A stretch of DNA of 42,368 nucleotides. It comes from Rhodopirellula sp. (GTDB lineage Bacteria; Planctomycetota; Planctomycetia; Pirellulales; Pirellulaceae). Under the pieces are notes generated by a model that had not been told where the DNA came from, made no database searches, and worked only from the letters and a program-made list of their open reading frames with translations. Below are positions 33,915 to 42,368 of this stretch, piece by piece. The position numbers and the translations under genes were made by a program. The stretch covers positions 1 to 42,368 of the forward strand of contig JAHELS010000009.1 in assembly GCA_024644085.1 (NCBI GenBank), given 5' to 3'. The first letter of the stretch is position 1. Each line of letters begins with the position of its first letter.

Positions 33915-34011
33915 TTATCATGAGTGGTTGAGGGGTCGAAACCAAGGGCTTGGGGGTGATTCTTGGGCGGCAGGATGCCTGGAAGGTACGATTGCAGCGG
34001 AAACGGCGCAT

Positions 34012-34047
34012 AAAAAAAGCCGGGCCAACTCACCAGAGCGGCCCGGC
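34012..34047 (-). terminator. Rho-independent terminator of the giant surface-protein gene
   Basis: On the minus strand GCCGGGCC (34047-34040) pairs with GGCCCGGC (34026-34019) and is followed by seven T residues (34018-34012). It lies 21 bp after the stop of the 1695-residue gene. Confidence 0.9.
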
Positions 34048-34068
34048 ATGTTTGCAAGCCTGGCGAGC

Positions 34069-37000
34069 TCAGCCCCACTGACTCGAGACGTCATCGGCCA
34101 GCAGGTCGAGCACGTCATCGGAGTCATTTTCCGATGTGGAACTATTCTCAGAACTGAGAGCGTCCGGCCCGGATGAATTCGCCGGCGCGTCGCTCGAGGT
34201 GACTTTGGCAACTGGATCCTGGTCGATCGCCGCGAACACTTCGTCGGCACCTTCGCTTGAGGAATCACCCGTGCTCGTCTGGGTCGGCGACGCCACGACC
34301 GCTTCGCCGGCAAGCGGTTGCGAGTTTCGATTGGCGAGATAGTTGATCACCTGCAGTGCATCGAGAACCGTCGTTTCATCGTCGCCATTGACATCGGTAT
34401 AGAAGTGACTTGCGGTGATCCCGCCGATCTCGCCCGCGGCCGAACCGCGACTGACCTCATTGATCACAAGCAGTGCGTCGATTGCCGAAACAGCGCCATC
34501 GTCGTTGACATCTTGCCGCAGATTCCCATTTTGCAGCGGCGCGGTTCCTAAATTGACGTTGAACTGCAGCGACTCAAATCGAATATTCTCAACCGGAACG
34601 GGCTCGTCCTTTCGGAACAGGAGGGTGTCCTGGAAGGGAGAGGCATCGGCGGGTGATCCGACGACTCGAGCCTGACCAACGTTGACCGCATCAAAGAACA
34701 CGGTTGCCAACAAACCGCCATTGAGACCGATCGTGTTCGACGGTACCGATCCGAACAAACTGCCGAACTCGTCAATGATCCCGGGCCGAATTGCCGTGCC
34801 CACTGCACCGTCAGTCAAATAGTTGGGTCCAAAGACGACGTCGAAATCGAAGTCATCACTGGGCAGGAACGTGTCACTCGGTTGGATGATGCCGTTGTTG
34901 TAGAGCAGATCCATGAAGCCCGCAAAAACGAACGTCGGAGAGAATGGACGTTCGTCGGTCGCGAAGATTTGAATACCAACCGTATCATCGGTCGTGACTT
35001 CGTTGATCAAATCGGTGACCGGAGCGACGATGGGACGTCCGCTACCGTCCACGCCCACGACTTTGACAAGTTCAAAGTCGAAGGAAACGTCGGCCGTGGC
35101 GTTCTGGGTACCCAACGCGATGGTGACTTCAGCCGTACTGCGAACATTGTCGCTGGTAACGATGGAATAGGTGAATCGATCGAGGCCGTTTTCGCCGGCG
35201 TTGGCTCGATAGCTGATGAAATCGTCGTCCAGGCTTGGCGTCCCATTGGTTTCGAAAATGATGTTGCCGCGAGTTGGGCCCCTGACAACGTCGAATTGAA
35301 GCAAGCTTGCGCCTGGTCCACCGAAATTGTCATTAGCCAGAACATCGAGCCGGTTTCGTGTCGGCGACGCGTTATTGATTGGATTGCCGTTGGAGTCGAG
35401 CCCCTCGGGGAACGAATCATCAACCGCCGACGCGAAGTCGTCCGAGGCGGGGAAGATCAGCAATTCCGTTCGGCCCAGGTTCAATTGTCCCGGTAACAGT
35501 GCAGTGTCGGACGCCAACACCGTCGTCTCGCTCACCGAGTCATTCGCGGGGTCGCCCACGAAAAGTGCCACGCCCGGTGCGTCTGCCTTCATTGTGAGAG
35601 TAAACAGGGTGACCGGACCGGCATGAATGTTGTTCGCAAAGCCGGGCGAAACGTTCTGCACGCCGCCAACTTCGTTGATCAAACCGGGGATGTCAGCGTC
35701 ACCTCGTTGGAAGACCGGGAACATCGACCCAAATTCGATCTCGAAATCAAACAGTGAGGATGGATCGGTGTCGGCAACGGTCGATACCAATTCATCGGTG
35801 TAAAGCAGATCAAGGAAGGCGGAAGCGACGCCTTCGGGATTCGCAAAATTGCGAATGTCATTGACCGAGACGCGAACAAGGAACTCCTTGCCGACCTGGA
35901 CGTTCGTTACCGGAGTGTTGGTGTTGGTCGGATCAAAGATATCAATCGTAAACGCGACCTGGTCACGCTCTTCAAACGGAGCGAAGGGATCACGTGATCC
36001 GGGCAGCAGGTCGACCGTCACGGTCGCGCTGCTATTGGTCCCAGCAGAATCCTGGATGCTGTAGATGAATTGCTCGGTTCCCGCAAACCCGGGAAGCGGA
36101 GTGTAGCGGAGCGATTGACCGCCGCCGACGATCGTCACGGTGCCGCCGCGGTTACCGCCGGTCGCGCTGGTAATCGTGATGCCACCGGCGAGACTCGCGA
36201 TATCGTTATCCAGAACGTTCAGGGCTCGGTTGACCGAGCCTTCGGCAACCTCAAACGCGTCGTCCAAGGCGATCGGGACGCTCGATTGGAACGAGACGTT
36301 CACTTCCACCGTCGTGAAACCGGAACGATTGCCGAATTGATCAATTACCCGGTAGCTGAAAACATCCCGACCGATGAAGCCATTCCTGGGCGTATACAGC
36401 GCCGCACGGCCGTCGGCCGATGCTCTGACCGTCCCCTGAGTTCCCACGGTGTTAAGACTGTCGATCGTCAGCAGATTGTCAGCTGTTTCGAAGTCCACGC
36501 CGCAACCGGCGCCCGCACCGACGCAATCGATGACACGGAGAACATTGGAGTCGCTGTTGCGCGGCACGACGAACGAATCAGGATTGGCAACCTGTGCCGC
36601 ACCCAGGATTCGAACAGTGATATCTTCGACTTCGCCTGTGTCGGCGAAACCTCTCGGACCAATACCACTCGAACCGCTGAGACGGAATCTTGCGTACGAG
36701 CCGCCCGGGGTCGCCGTCACCGGAATGTTGGCCACGACCGGCAACTCAATTCCAAACGGGCCTGTCTGCGGCACAGGCACATCAACCGCGAAATGCTCGC
36801 CGACATCGTCAAAGTCGCCGTCGAAGAGCGGGTTGAAATTCATGAAACCTTGCAAGAAGGCCGGCGCGCCCGTTGTGTTGACGACCGTGACCAAAAAGGT
36901 CGCCGGTGCGCCCGGGCCGGGCGGTGTCAATGGAGAGATCCGAACGCCATCTTCGTCGTCGATTCCGGCCAGGTCATCACCAAGGGCCGTCACCGTGGGT

Positions 37001-39156
37001 TGGCCGTCGTTGTCACGGTCAACGGTGGCACCGATTCGTAGTCCGGATGTGATTCCGTGCCTGGCTCCATTGGATGAAAGAAGTGTGCCGTAGGAATCCG
37101 GCGCGTCACCGAAATCCTGGGACGGCAACAATCCAAAATCAAAGTTGCCACCCACCGAAACGCCGTCGAAAAAGACGGTATGTTCATCGCCAGAGGGGAA
37201 CGTCTGCTCAAAGCCGGCCGGAATCACGTCGCGGATGGTGTAAGTTCCCGGGCCGGGGAAGTTCAACGAATAGGTACCGCTGGCACTCGTGTTGGTTCCG
37301 GGTTCGCCAAGGTCAGGTCGATCATCGCCATCGAGATCGACGAACACGTAGACACCGGCGCGGCCGGCATCACCGATGTCACGGAATCCGTTGCCGTTGT
37401 TATCAACAAAGACCGACCCGGTGATGTTGGATACCACCTGGTTGAATCCGAAGGCGATCGCGCCACCGGATGAAGAAACCGTCGTCGGCGTCGTGGGGGT
37501 GAATTCATCCGGCGTCATCGCGACCACGTTCACCGTTCCAGGGGCGATGGCGAGGGTGAAATTACCGCTGGCATCCGTCGTCGCGCGCGGCTCGTTGCCA
37601 TCAAAGACACCGTTACCGTTGACGTCGGCGAAGACCATGACATTGGCCAGTCCCGAATCGCCGGCACCCGAGCCATCTCGGTTGGCGTCAACGAACACGC
37701 GCCCGGTTAACGCACTGCTGGTCGTGCCGGTCACAAGGGTGTTGGCCAAGCCATCGAGAACACGATTGATTCCGATGAAGCCTTCGGCCATATCGTATCG
37801 ATCATCAATGAAATCGACATTCTCGTCATCGAGTGTGCCATAGATCCCGTCGGGGCCGACGCCCAGATCCTGGTCGACGTCAACACCACCATCGATGATC
37901 GAAACGGTCGTGTTGGCCCGCTCAGTGTGCCGTAGTCCAAAGGAATGGCCGGCTTCGTGGGAAATGGTCAATGCAAGCAGGTCCGCGGCGGCGTCCAGAA
38001 CGCTTGCCGTCGGCGATACCGTGGCGGCGTTGGAATCAGCCGCCAATTGATCCAACACGGCGATGACAATGTCGTCCATGCTGAAGTTGCCGATGTCAAT
38101 CGTCGACGAGATACCATATAGCCCGCCCGGTTGGAACGCGTCGGCCGCCGTCCCGCCAACCAATACCCGCGTGACCAGCGGATTGCTGCCTGGATCGGCG
38201 TGATCGCGGCTGTTCAGAATCGTCACGCCGTAGTCGCCCGGTCGACCCGTGGTGTCGAAGTCACCTGCGTTACCGTTGTCGCCCAGGTAATCAAACTGAC
38301 GTTCAACCTCAGCAACGGTCAAATCGATCAGGCGAGCCAACCCGGCGTCATCCAATTCCTCAATACCAAGAATCGGCAGCGACTCCTGGAGAGTTGGAAT
38401 CCGCACGATTCCCGGTTGAGGCACACCCGTTCCGTCGGTAAAGATGCTCGCGGGATAAACGGCCCCGTCAAAATCCAAAAAGATGAACTGCTGGGTCCCC
38501 ACCGGAAATTGCTCGACGATAGGACGATAGGTTCGCAAGCCGATCGTGTACGTCACGGTTGTGTCGATCGGTGACACTGTCAAGAAGTAACGCCCGTCCT
38601 CCGGAACCACTTGGGCCGCCGTAATGTTTCCAAGGGTCTGAAGGGGCGAGTCCGCAGGATAGAAAGCCGCTTGCGGAGTATCGGTTGCGAACCAACGGCC
38701 TCCGTTTTCATAGAAGAGGTCGAGCGAACCGGCGGTGCCGATCATCGAAATGTCAAGAATGTCACCCGCCTTGAGATCGAACGCGAACGTGTCAACGTCG
38801 GTCGCGAAACTCAACGGATCGTTCGGAAATGCCGTGAACGACATCGTCCCGTTGATGTCGACCGTGTTCTGCTGGCCCGGTCCATTACCGAGCGGCACGA
38901 GATCCGCGTTGAAATTGGCGTCGTTCAATCCCGACTCGGAGATATTCTCCGATTCAAGGAACTGGAATGCCTGCACCGTCCCCAGGTTACGAGGACCTGT
39001 GAACTGAGGAATGTTCGGAACCGTGGGGATCAATACATCCACCGCGAGCAATTCTCGCTTCTCCAGTCCCTCCATCATCAGGCGTCGCTTCTTTTTCGCT
39101 CGGTCTTCGCGAGGGCGACGGGGATATGTTGTTTTCGATTCGCGTCGTTTGATCAT
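34069..39156 (-). CDS. Giant cell-surface protein: metzincin-type zinc motif, SdrD-like, GEVED and dockerin modules
   Basis: A 1695-residue acidic, Asp/Asn/Gly-rich protein. The basic N-terminus leads into MMEGLEKRELLAVDV, the planctomycete LEPRxLLA-type surface-protein motif. A pre-peptidase-like beta domain (~100-210) is followed by a region with HEAGHSFGLRH (H400, E401, H404, H410), the HExxHxxGxxH metzincin signature, with M456 in DRYDMAEGF as a possible Met-turn. Two SdrD B-like modules (~485-680), a GEVED domain (opening DFGDAPDSYGTLL), Ig/cadherin-like repeats and a two-repeat dockerin (DVNDDGAVSAIDALLVIN; DVNGDDETTVLDALQVIN) follow, then a Ser/Asp-rich tail. Probably an exported protease or adhesin anchored through dockerin-cohesin contacts. 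A promoter and a terminator bracket it as a single transcript. Confidence 0.88.
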   Translation of the reverse strand: MIKRRESKTTYPRRPREDRAKKKRRLMMEGLEKRELLAVDVLIPTVPNIPQFTGPRNLGTVQAFQFLESENISESGLNDANFNADLVPLGNGPGQQNTVDINGTMSFTAFPNDPLSFATDVDTFAFDLKAGDILDISMIGTAGSLDLFYENGGRWFATDTPQAAFYPADSPLQTLGNITAAQVVPEDGRYFLTVSPIDTTVTYTIGLRTYRPIVEQFPVGTQQFIFLDFDGAVYPASIFTDGTGVPQPGIVRIPTLQESLPILGIEELDDAGLARLIDLTVAEVERQFDYLGDNGNAGDFDTTGRPGDYGVTILNSRDHADPGSNPLVTRVLVGGTAADAFQPGGLYGISSTIDIGNFSMDDIVIAVLDQLAADSNAATVSPTASVLDAAADLLALTISHEAGHSFGLRHTERANTTVSIIDGGVDVDQDLGVGPDGIYGTLDDENVDFIDDRYDMAEGFIGINRVLDGLANTLVTGTTSSALTGRVFVDANRDGSGAGDSGLANVMVFADVNGNGVFDGNEPRATTDASGNFTLAIAPGTVNVVAMTPDEFTPTTPTTVSSSGGAIAFGFNQVVSNITGSVFVDNNGNGFRDIGDAGRAGVYVFVDLDGDDRPDLGEPGTNTSASGTYSLNFPGPGTYTIRDVIPAGFEQTFPSGDEHTVFFDGVSVGGNFDFGLLPSQDFGDAPDSYGTLLSSNGARHGITSGLRIGATVDRDNDGQPTVTALGDDLAGIDDEDGVRISPLTPPGPGAPATFLVTVVNTTGAPAFLQGFMNFNPLFDGDFDDVGEHFAVDVPVPQTGPFGIELPVVANIPVTATPGGSYARFRLSGSSGIGPRGFADTGEVEDITVRILGAAQVANPDSFVVPRNSDSNVLRVIDCVGAGAGCGVDFETADNLLTIDSLNTVGTQGTVRASADGRAALYTPRNGFIGRDVFSYRVIDQFGNRSGFTTVEVNVSFQSSVPIALDDAFEVAEGSVNRALNVLDNDIASLAGGITITSATGGNRGGTVTIVGGGQSLRYTPLPGFAGTEQFIYSIQDSAGTNSSATVTVDLLPGSRDPFAPFEERDQVAFTIDIFDPTNTNTPVTNVQVGKEFLVRVSVNDIRNFANPEGVASAFLDLLYTDELVSTVADTDPSSLFDFEIEFGSMFPVFQRGDADIPGLINEVGGVQNVSPGFANNIHAGPVTLFTLTMKADAPGVALFVGDPANDSVSETTVLASDTALLPGQLNLGRTELLIFPASDDFASAVDDSFPEGLDSNGNPINNASPTRNRLDVLANDNFGGPGASLLQFDVVRGPTRGNIIFETNGTPSLDDDFISYRANAGENGLDRFTYSIVTSDNVRSTAEVTIALGTQNATADVSFDFELVKVVGVDGSGRPIVAPVTDLINEVTTDDTVGIQIFATDERPFSPTFVFAGFMDLLYNNGIIQPSDTFLPSDDFDFDVVFGPNYLTDGAVGTAIRPGIIDEFGSLFGSVPSNTIGLNGGLLATVFFDAVNVGQARVVGSPADASPFQDTLLFRKDEPVPVENIRFESLQFNVNLGTAPLQNGNLRQDVNDDGAVSAIDALLVINEVSRGSAAGEIGGITASHFYTDVNGDDETTVLDALQVINYLANRNSQPLAGEAVVASPTQTSTGDSSSEGADEVFAAIDQDPVAKVTSSDAPANSSGPDALSSENSSTSENDSDDVLDLLADDVSSQWG

Positions 39157-39412
39157 CGAGTGTCTCTACCAAACTTATGACCAAACGCCCACCAGCGTCG
39201 GCCCAATCGATTTGTATGGATGAAGTGGATCACGGTACAGGGTCAAAGGTTCCACACAGCGACAAAAAAGATGTGACCGGTGGAAATCTGGCTGGAGCGG
39301 TGGTCTCGAATAGGGAAAGAGATGTGCGGTCGTTCGCCGTCGAGCCAACACCAGCCCATTCGAGATCAGGGTAAATAGGAAAGATGGAATGAATGGACAA
39401 GGGGCGAGTGCG

Positions 39413-39440
39413 ATTCTAATTGCACCCTTAAAGGTGTCAA
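39413..39440 (-). promoter_or_regulatory. Sigma-70-like promoter for the giant surface protein
   Basis: On the minus strand TTGACA (39440-39435) and TAGAAT (39418-39413) are 16 bp apart, a perfect -35 and a one-mismatch -10. Transcription would start near 39406, leaving a leader of about 250 nt before the start codon at 39156. Confidence 0.6.
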
Positions 39441-39624
39441 CGAAACGCAACTTCTCGGACGCGTGAGTGTAGTCAAAGTTCCTCTCTGACGGCCCAAAAT
39501 CGCTCTAACTGGTGCAGTCGTCAAAGACAACACTGCAAAACCCCCCACGAGAGGCACATTTCGAGAGGTTCTTTGTCCACTGGTCTTCCATCGCGGCCAG
39601 AAAAAAAACCTCTCAGCGCAATAG

Positions 39625-39658
39625 AAAACCGCCCCAGGCTTGGCCCCGAGGCGGTTTT
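39625..39658 (-). terminator. Rho-independent terminator of the BBP7-like gene
   Basis: On the minus strand AAAACCGCC (39658-39650) pairs with GGCGGTTTT (39633-39625), giving a 9-bp stem with a GC-rich loop that can pair further. The T residues at the end of the right arm are followed by CTATTG, so the U-tract is short. It lies 38 bp after the stop at 39696. Confidence 0.75.
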
Positions 39659-39695
39659 GGTCGATTGGTCGTGTCGGTGGCCGCCAGGCCGACCG

Positions 39696-41243
39696 CTACC
39701 ACATGTATTCGGCACCGAAGGAGAAGCCTTGCACGACCAGCGTGTCCAGCTGGCTGCGGGGGGCGGTCAACGGATTGGCCTGCACAAAATCGCGAATGGT
39801 TTGCCGATCGGTCGTTCCGAACGCGATGTCTTCGATGGCAACAGCGTAATAGCTGGTTCGGACCGACCAGGAATGGGTCAGCCGGTAGACCATTTTGGCC
39901 TCCAATTCGCCCATCACCGTGCCGTCCTGTTCAGACGTCGAGACGGCGACCGTTCCGGGGCCACCGACGTTGATCGAGTTTGCCGACATGACGAAACGTC
40001 GATCGATGTCGTTTTGGACCCACGCACCCTTCATCCCGATTCCCAAGTTGATTCCGGGAGTCATGTTCCACCAAAGGTCGAATCCGGCTTGTGCACCGAA
40101 CAGGTCGTTCTTGATCTGGTCGTTCGAGGAGAAGAAGCGTGGCAGGTTGGCGTTGACGGTGTTGTCGTTCTCGCCCATAGCTGAATAAAGCAGCCCGTTC
40201 TCGAAGCGAACGTAACGCAATCCGACGAGCCAGGAAGATTGGAACCGGCAGTAGGGTCCCATCGTGCGTCGACGATAGTTGAGTTCGCCACTGTGGAATT
40301 CGCTGCTCGCCGAGACGCTTTGAACCAGCGAGCGGTCTGTGTCGTCAAAGCCGGGGTCAAACGCGGGCGTACCGGCGTTGTCCGGAGGGTTGGTTCCGAA
40401 ATCGCTGATGAAGGAGAACAGGCCCGCACCCGGATCGAAAGCCGATGCGGTGCTGTCCCATTCGTTGGCACCGATGTAGGTTCCCTCGATGTTTCCGCCT
40501 GCACCGAAAATGAACGATGCCGATAGACGCACGCCTGCTTCGTAGTCATCGCCGCCGTCGGCGTCACCGAGACGCAACACGATCGGCCCCAGTGGTGCGG
40601 TCCCGAGCGAAGTGATGTCGCCCGAGAGTCCGCCGCTGGAGTGACGCAAGAACATGGCCTCGGCCGACAGGTCATACCAGCGTTGAGCACAGAGTCCCGC
40701 TTCGGTATAGGGCCGCAGGCTCTGCATGGCTCCGATGATAGCGCCGGGGCTGAGGAATTGACACACACTGCAACCGCCACCTCGACAGAAAAAGCAGAGG
40801 TGACGCATGTTCGACATCCCGGTGCCGCAGCCGTAACATCCGTTGCCTGAGGCAAATTTGCCCAGCAAGCCGCCTTGGCAACGTCCCGCCATGCAGCCGC
40901 CGCCAAGGCCATCGAGAATTCCATAACCCTCGTCGCATGCGTCGCAGCCGCCGTCGCATCCGCCGTCGCATCCGCCGCCATAGCCGCTGGCGCAACCACC
41001 GTCACAGGCGATCATGTCGCAACTGCCACTGGCACAGCCGACTTGCACGACACCTCCTCGGTACATCGAGGGAGGCACCATTCCCGCCGGTACGACGTAC
41101 CCGCTGGCGTCATAGTCGGCATCAGCGTGTCGAACGTTGGGTGGAGCGGCCGTCGCGGACGTTCCTCCCATCGCTGTGCATAGCGCCAATGTCGTCGCGG
41201 CGACGAACAGAGAAAATGATTTGTTTTGAGTCATTCGGTGCAT
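39696..41243 (-). CDS. BBP7-like outer-membrane beta-barrel protein with Cys/Gly-rich N-terminal segment
   Basis: About 515 residues from ATG 41243 (41234 is an alternative); the frame reaches 41612, but the extra sequence is not protein-like and would hide the signal peptide NKSFSLFVAATTLALCTAMG. After cleavage there is a striking stretch with about 16 cysteines in ~140 residues, e.g. CDGGCASGYGGGCDGGCDGG. The C-terminal ~370 residues are amphipathic beta-strands ending in Phe-Gly-Ala-Glu-Tyr-Met-Trp, with an aromatic terminal residue as in outer-membrane barrels (ELNYRRRTMGPYC, WLVGLRYVRFENGLLY, VMGELEAKMVYRLTHSW). This fits the planctomycete BBP7 family, proposed porin-like proteins. A terminator follows, and no cotranscribed gene is seen. 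Confidence 0.85.
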   Translation of the reverse strand: MHRMTQNKSFSLFVAATTLALCTAMGGTSATAAPPNVRHADADYDASGYVVPAGMVPPSMYRGGVVQVGCASGSCDMIACDGGCASGYGGGCDGGCDGGCDACDEGYGILDGLGGGCMAGRCQGGLLGKFASGNGCYGCGTGMSNMRHLCFFCRGGGCSVCQFLSPGAIIGAMQSLRPYTEAGLCAQRWYDLSAEAMFLRHSSGGLSGDITSLGTAPLGPIVLRLGDADGGDDYEAGVRLSASFIFGAGGNIEGTYIGANEWDSTASAFDPGAGLFSFISDFGTNPPDNAGTPAFDPGFDDTDRSLVQSVSASSEFHSGELNYRRRTMGPYCRFQSSWLVGLRYVRFENGLLYSAMGENDNTVNANLPRFFSSNDQIKNDLFGAQAGFDLWWNMTPGINLGIGMKGAWVQNDIDRRFVMSANSINVGGPGTVAVSTSEQDGTVMGELEAKMVYRLTHSWSVRTSYYAVAIEDIAFGTTDRQTIRDFVQANPLTAPRSQLDTLVVQGFSFGAEYMW

Positions 41244-41691
41244 CGCAAACGTCTCCGCGGCGGTCGCCGCCTCGCTGTGGGCCGGTAATTCACGGGCGGG
41301 GGTGACGCGGACGCGTGACAGTTTCCTGTCGATCGCTTTCGCGGCGGGTAAAAAGACAAGCAGACTCGCTCGGCTCTCTCCCAGGACTGGCTCGATACCC
41401 GCGCTTGCGAGTTCCAACCAATCCCTCCCCCTTTCTATCTGGCCTGAAGTAGATGATCCGTTCTTGGTCGGTCGAATCCTCATAAAGCGATACGACCGGC
41501 TGTCTGGAACAACCGCTTCAGGCGGATTTATCGGCACAAACCATCTCCGGCATTTGGTTATTCCGCTGGATCCGTGTGGGAAAACTTTGCGGAGACGTTT
41601 CGCTAGCATCACTCCGATCCGATAAACTTCCCCTCTTGGCTCGTTGTTCCTCCATTCAACGGCATTTCATCGCGTCAGACACGGGCACGTC
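41244..41691. other. Divergent intergenic region, no gene recognised
   Basis: These 448 bp lie between the BBP7-like gene and the divergent right-edge gene and must contain both promoters. I found no convincing -35/-10 pair or dyad. The minus-strand frame continues open to 41612 but lacks protein character. Confidence 0.5.
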
Positions 41692-42368
41692 ATGACCGAC
41701 CGAGAAACGATCGAATCGGCTTTGAAGCGAGTTCATTCGGGAGAATTAACGCCGGCAGAAGCGACCGAGTTGTTGCTCGCCGGTGAGCAAGGATCCGGCG
41801 GCGGACCCCGCCCGCTCGGCCCCCTGCATGAAACACATGACCGTGCAACCGGATCGCTTGAGTACGAGTCGATCGAATCGCTGGTGACGCGGCTCGGCAA
41901 CCCTCCCACTGAAATCGTCGAAGCGTGGTGCCAAGCACTGGGTCAGATCGCATGCCAGCATGAACAGGAAACCGACCAGCCAATCCCGCCGATTGTGCCC
42001 GCAATGTTCGGTGTCACTCACCGGGCAAACACGGTTTTCTGGAACGGTCGCCTTTACGAACTCGGCGACCGAGCGATTCCGACGCCTTCCCAGGAATCAC
42101 TCGATCAAATTGGAAAGTTTCGCGAGAACTATTGTCCCCCACAGTCACAGTCTCCTCAGTCGGAAACTTCGCAAGGGCAAGCGATCAATGTCTCGCCACT
42201 GGAAAGTCCCGGTGGTGCGGAAATCCGTGGCGAGGAAACCAGCGTCGAGGAAACCAGTGGTGCGGAACCTGCGAATCCCCGCGCCGACACAGCGGTTCAT
42301 GAATCGAGCACTCGGCGGTCGCCGCGTACCGCGATCGTTTTGAGCGTGGTCGGCGTCAGTGCGGCATT
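41692..42368 (+). CDS. Unknown protein with probable transmembrane segment, 3' end cut by window
   Basis: ATG 41692 opens a frame with no stop to the window end, giving about 225 residues. It begins MTDRETIESALKRVHSGELT and has an acidic helical N-terminal part, then a compact segment (PPIVPAMFGVTHRANTVFWN, then GRLYELGDRAIPTPSQESLD) that looks folded. Residues ~150-210 are a Glu/Ser/Pro-rich linker (GEETSVEETSGAEPANP). At the very end a hydrophobic helix starts (RTAIVLSVVGVSAA), preceded by basic TRRSPR, so a membrane span and an external domain probably lie beyond the edge. The architecture (cytoplasmic domain, linker, membrane helix) recalls that of the zinc-ribbon gene at 31869-33914, without its zinc ribbon. 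Family not recognised. No clear ribosome-binding site. Confidence 0.75.
   Translation, partial: MTDRETIESALKRVHSGELTPAEATELLLAGEQGSGGGPRPLGPLHETHDRATGSLEYESIESLVTRLGNPPTEIVEAWCQALGQIACQHEQETDQPIPPIVPAMFGVTHRANTVFWNGRLYELGDRAIPTPSQESLDQIGKFRENYCPPQSQSPQSETSQGQAINVSPLESPGGAEIRGEETSVEETSGAEPANPRADTAVHESSTRRSPRTAIVLSVVGVSAA

Larger units (their letters stand above)
39157..39695. other. Intergenic interval with promoter and terminator, no gene
   Basis: These 539 bp carry the promoter of the giant gene and the terminator of the BBP7-like gene. The ~250-nt leader between 39157 and 39406 has no evident ORF. I see no riboswitch consensus in it. Confidence 0.6.

Noticed and set aside
36070..37041. 323-codon open frame antisense to the giant surface protein
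   Set aside because: Arg/Asp-rich reverse reading of Asp/Gly-rich repeats; no start signal.
41244..41612. N-terminal extension of the BBP7-like protein
   Set aside because: It would bury the signal peptide, and the added sequence is not protein-like.
1..42368. CRISPR array, rRNA genes or complete insertion sequence
   Set aside because: No regularly spaced short repeats, no rRNA-like sequence and no transposase or integrase reading frame were seen.

Overview
The window looks like chromosomal DNA of a planctomycete, probably a Pirellula/Rhodopirellula-type (Pirellulales) bacterium. This rests on family content: two PSD1-type cytochromes (PSCyt1/DUF1549/DUF1553), two Tat-exported DUF1501 proteins, tandem DUF1080 domains, a Pirellula-type haem-binding domain, a giant dockerin protein with the N-terminal LEKRELLA motif, and a BBP7-like beta-barrel protein. 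No organism-specific marker (rRNA, ribosomal protein) is present, so the assignment is by inference.

Layout. 1-2949: the end of a large membrane-anchored protein cut by the left edge. 3153-3728: a secreted DUF1579 protein. 3729-5051: gene-poor, holding a highly structured RNA candidate (about 3889-4500) that ends in a terminator-like hairpin, a tRNA-like remnant (4569-4632) and a perfect 31-bp inverted repeat (4842-4921). 5052-6535: an SPFH/slipin protein and an HD-like protein. 6791-20902: two operons back to back on a shared 294-bp control region. The minus operon is PSD1, DUF1501, hexahaem cytochrome, beta-propeller; the plus operon is tandem DUF1080, PSD1, DUF1501. 21330-24547: a glycine-rich repeat protein, RbsD/FucU mutarotase, M50-CBS protease and CDF metal exporter. 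24567-29000: a secretin and a GspF-like protein of a type II secretion/type IV pilus-like machine, plus a conserved small protein. 29245-31852: a soluble histidine kinase, an ornithine cyclodeaminase-family enzyme and a small c-type cytochrome. 31869-39156: a zinc-ribbon membrane protein and a 1695-residue cell-surface metzincin/GEVED/dockerin protein. 39696-41243: a BBP7-like outer-membrane protein. 41692 to the right edge: the start of an unrecognised gene.

How the genes may work together. The double operon at 6791-20902 is the strongest candidate for a coherent system. Every product carries an export signal, at least eight c-type haem sites are encoded, and DUF1080 domains have been linked to 3-keto-glycoside chemistry. 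A periplasmic pathway that oxidises and then cleaves an unusual glycoside is a reasonable reading, but substrate and reaction cannot be read from the sequence. The secretin/GspF pair and the zinc-ribbon protein with a secretin-N-domain-like C-terminus suggest export machinery, whose ATPase and pseudopilins are not in this window.
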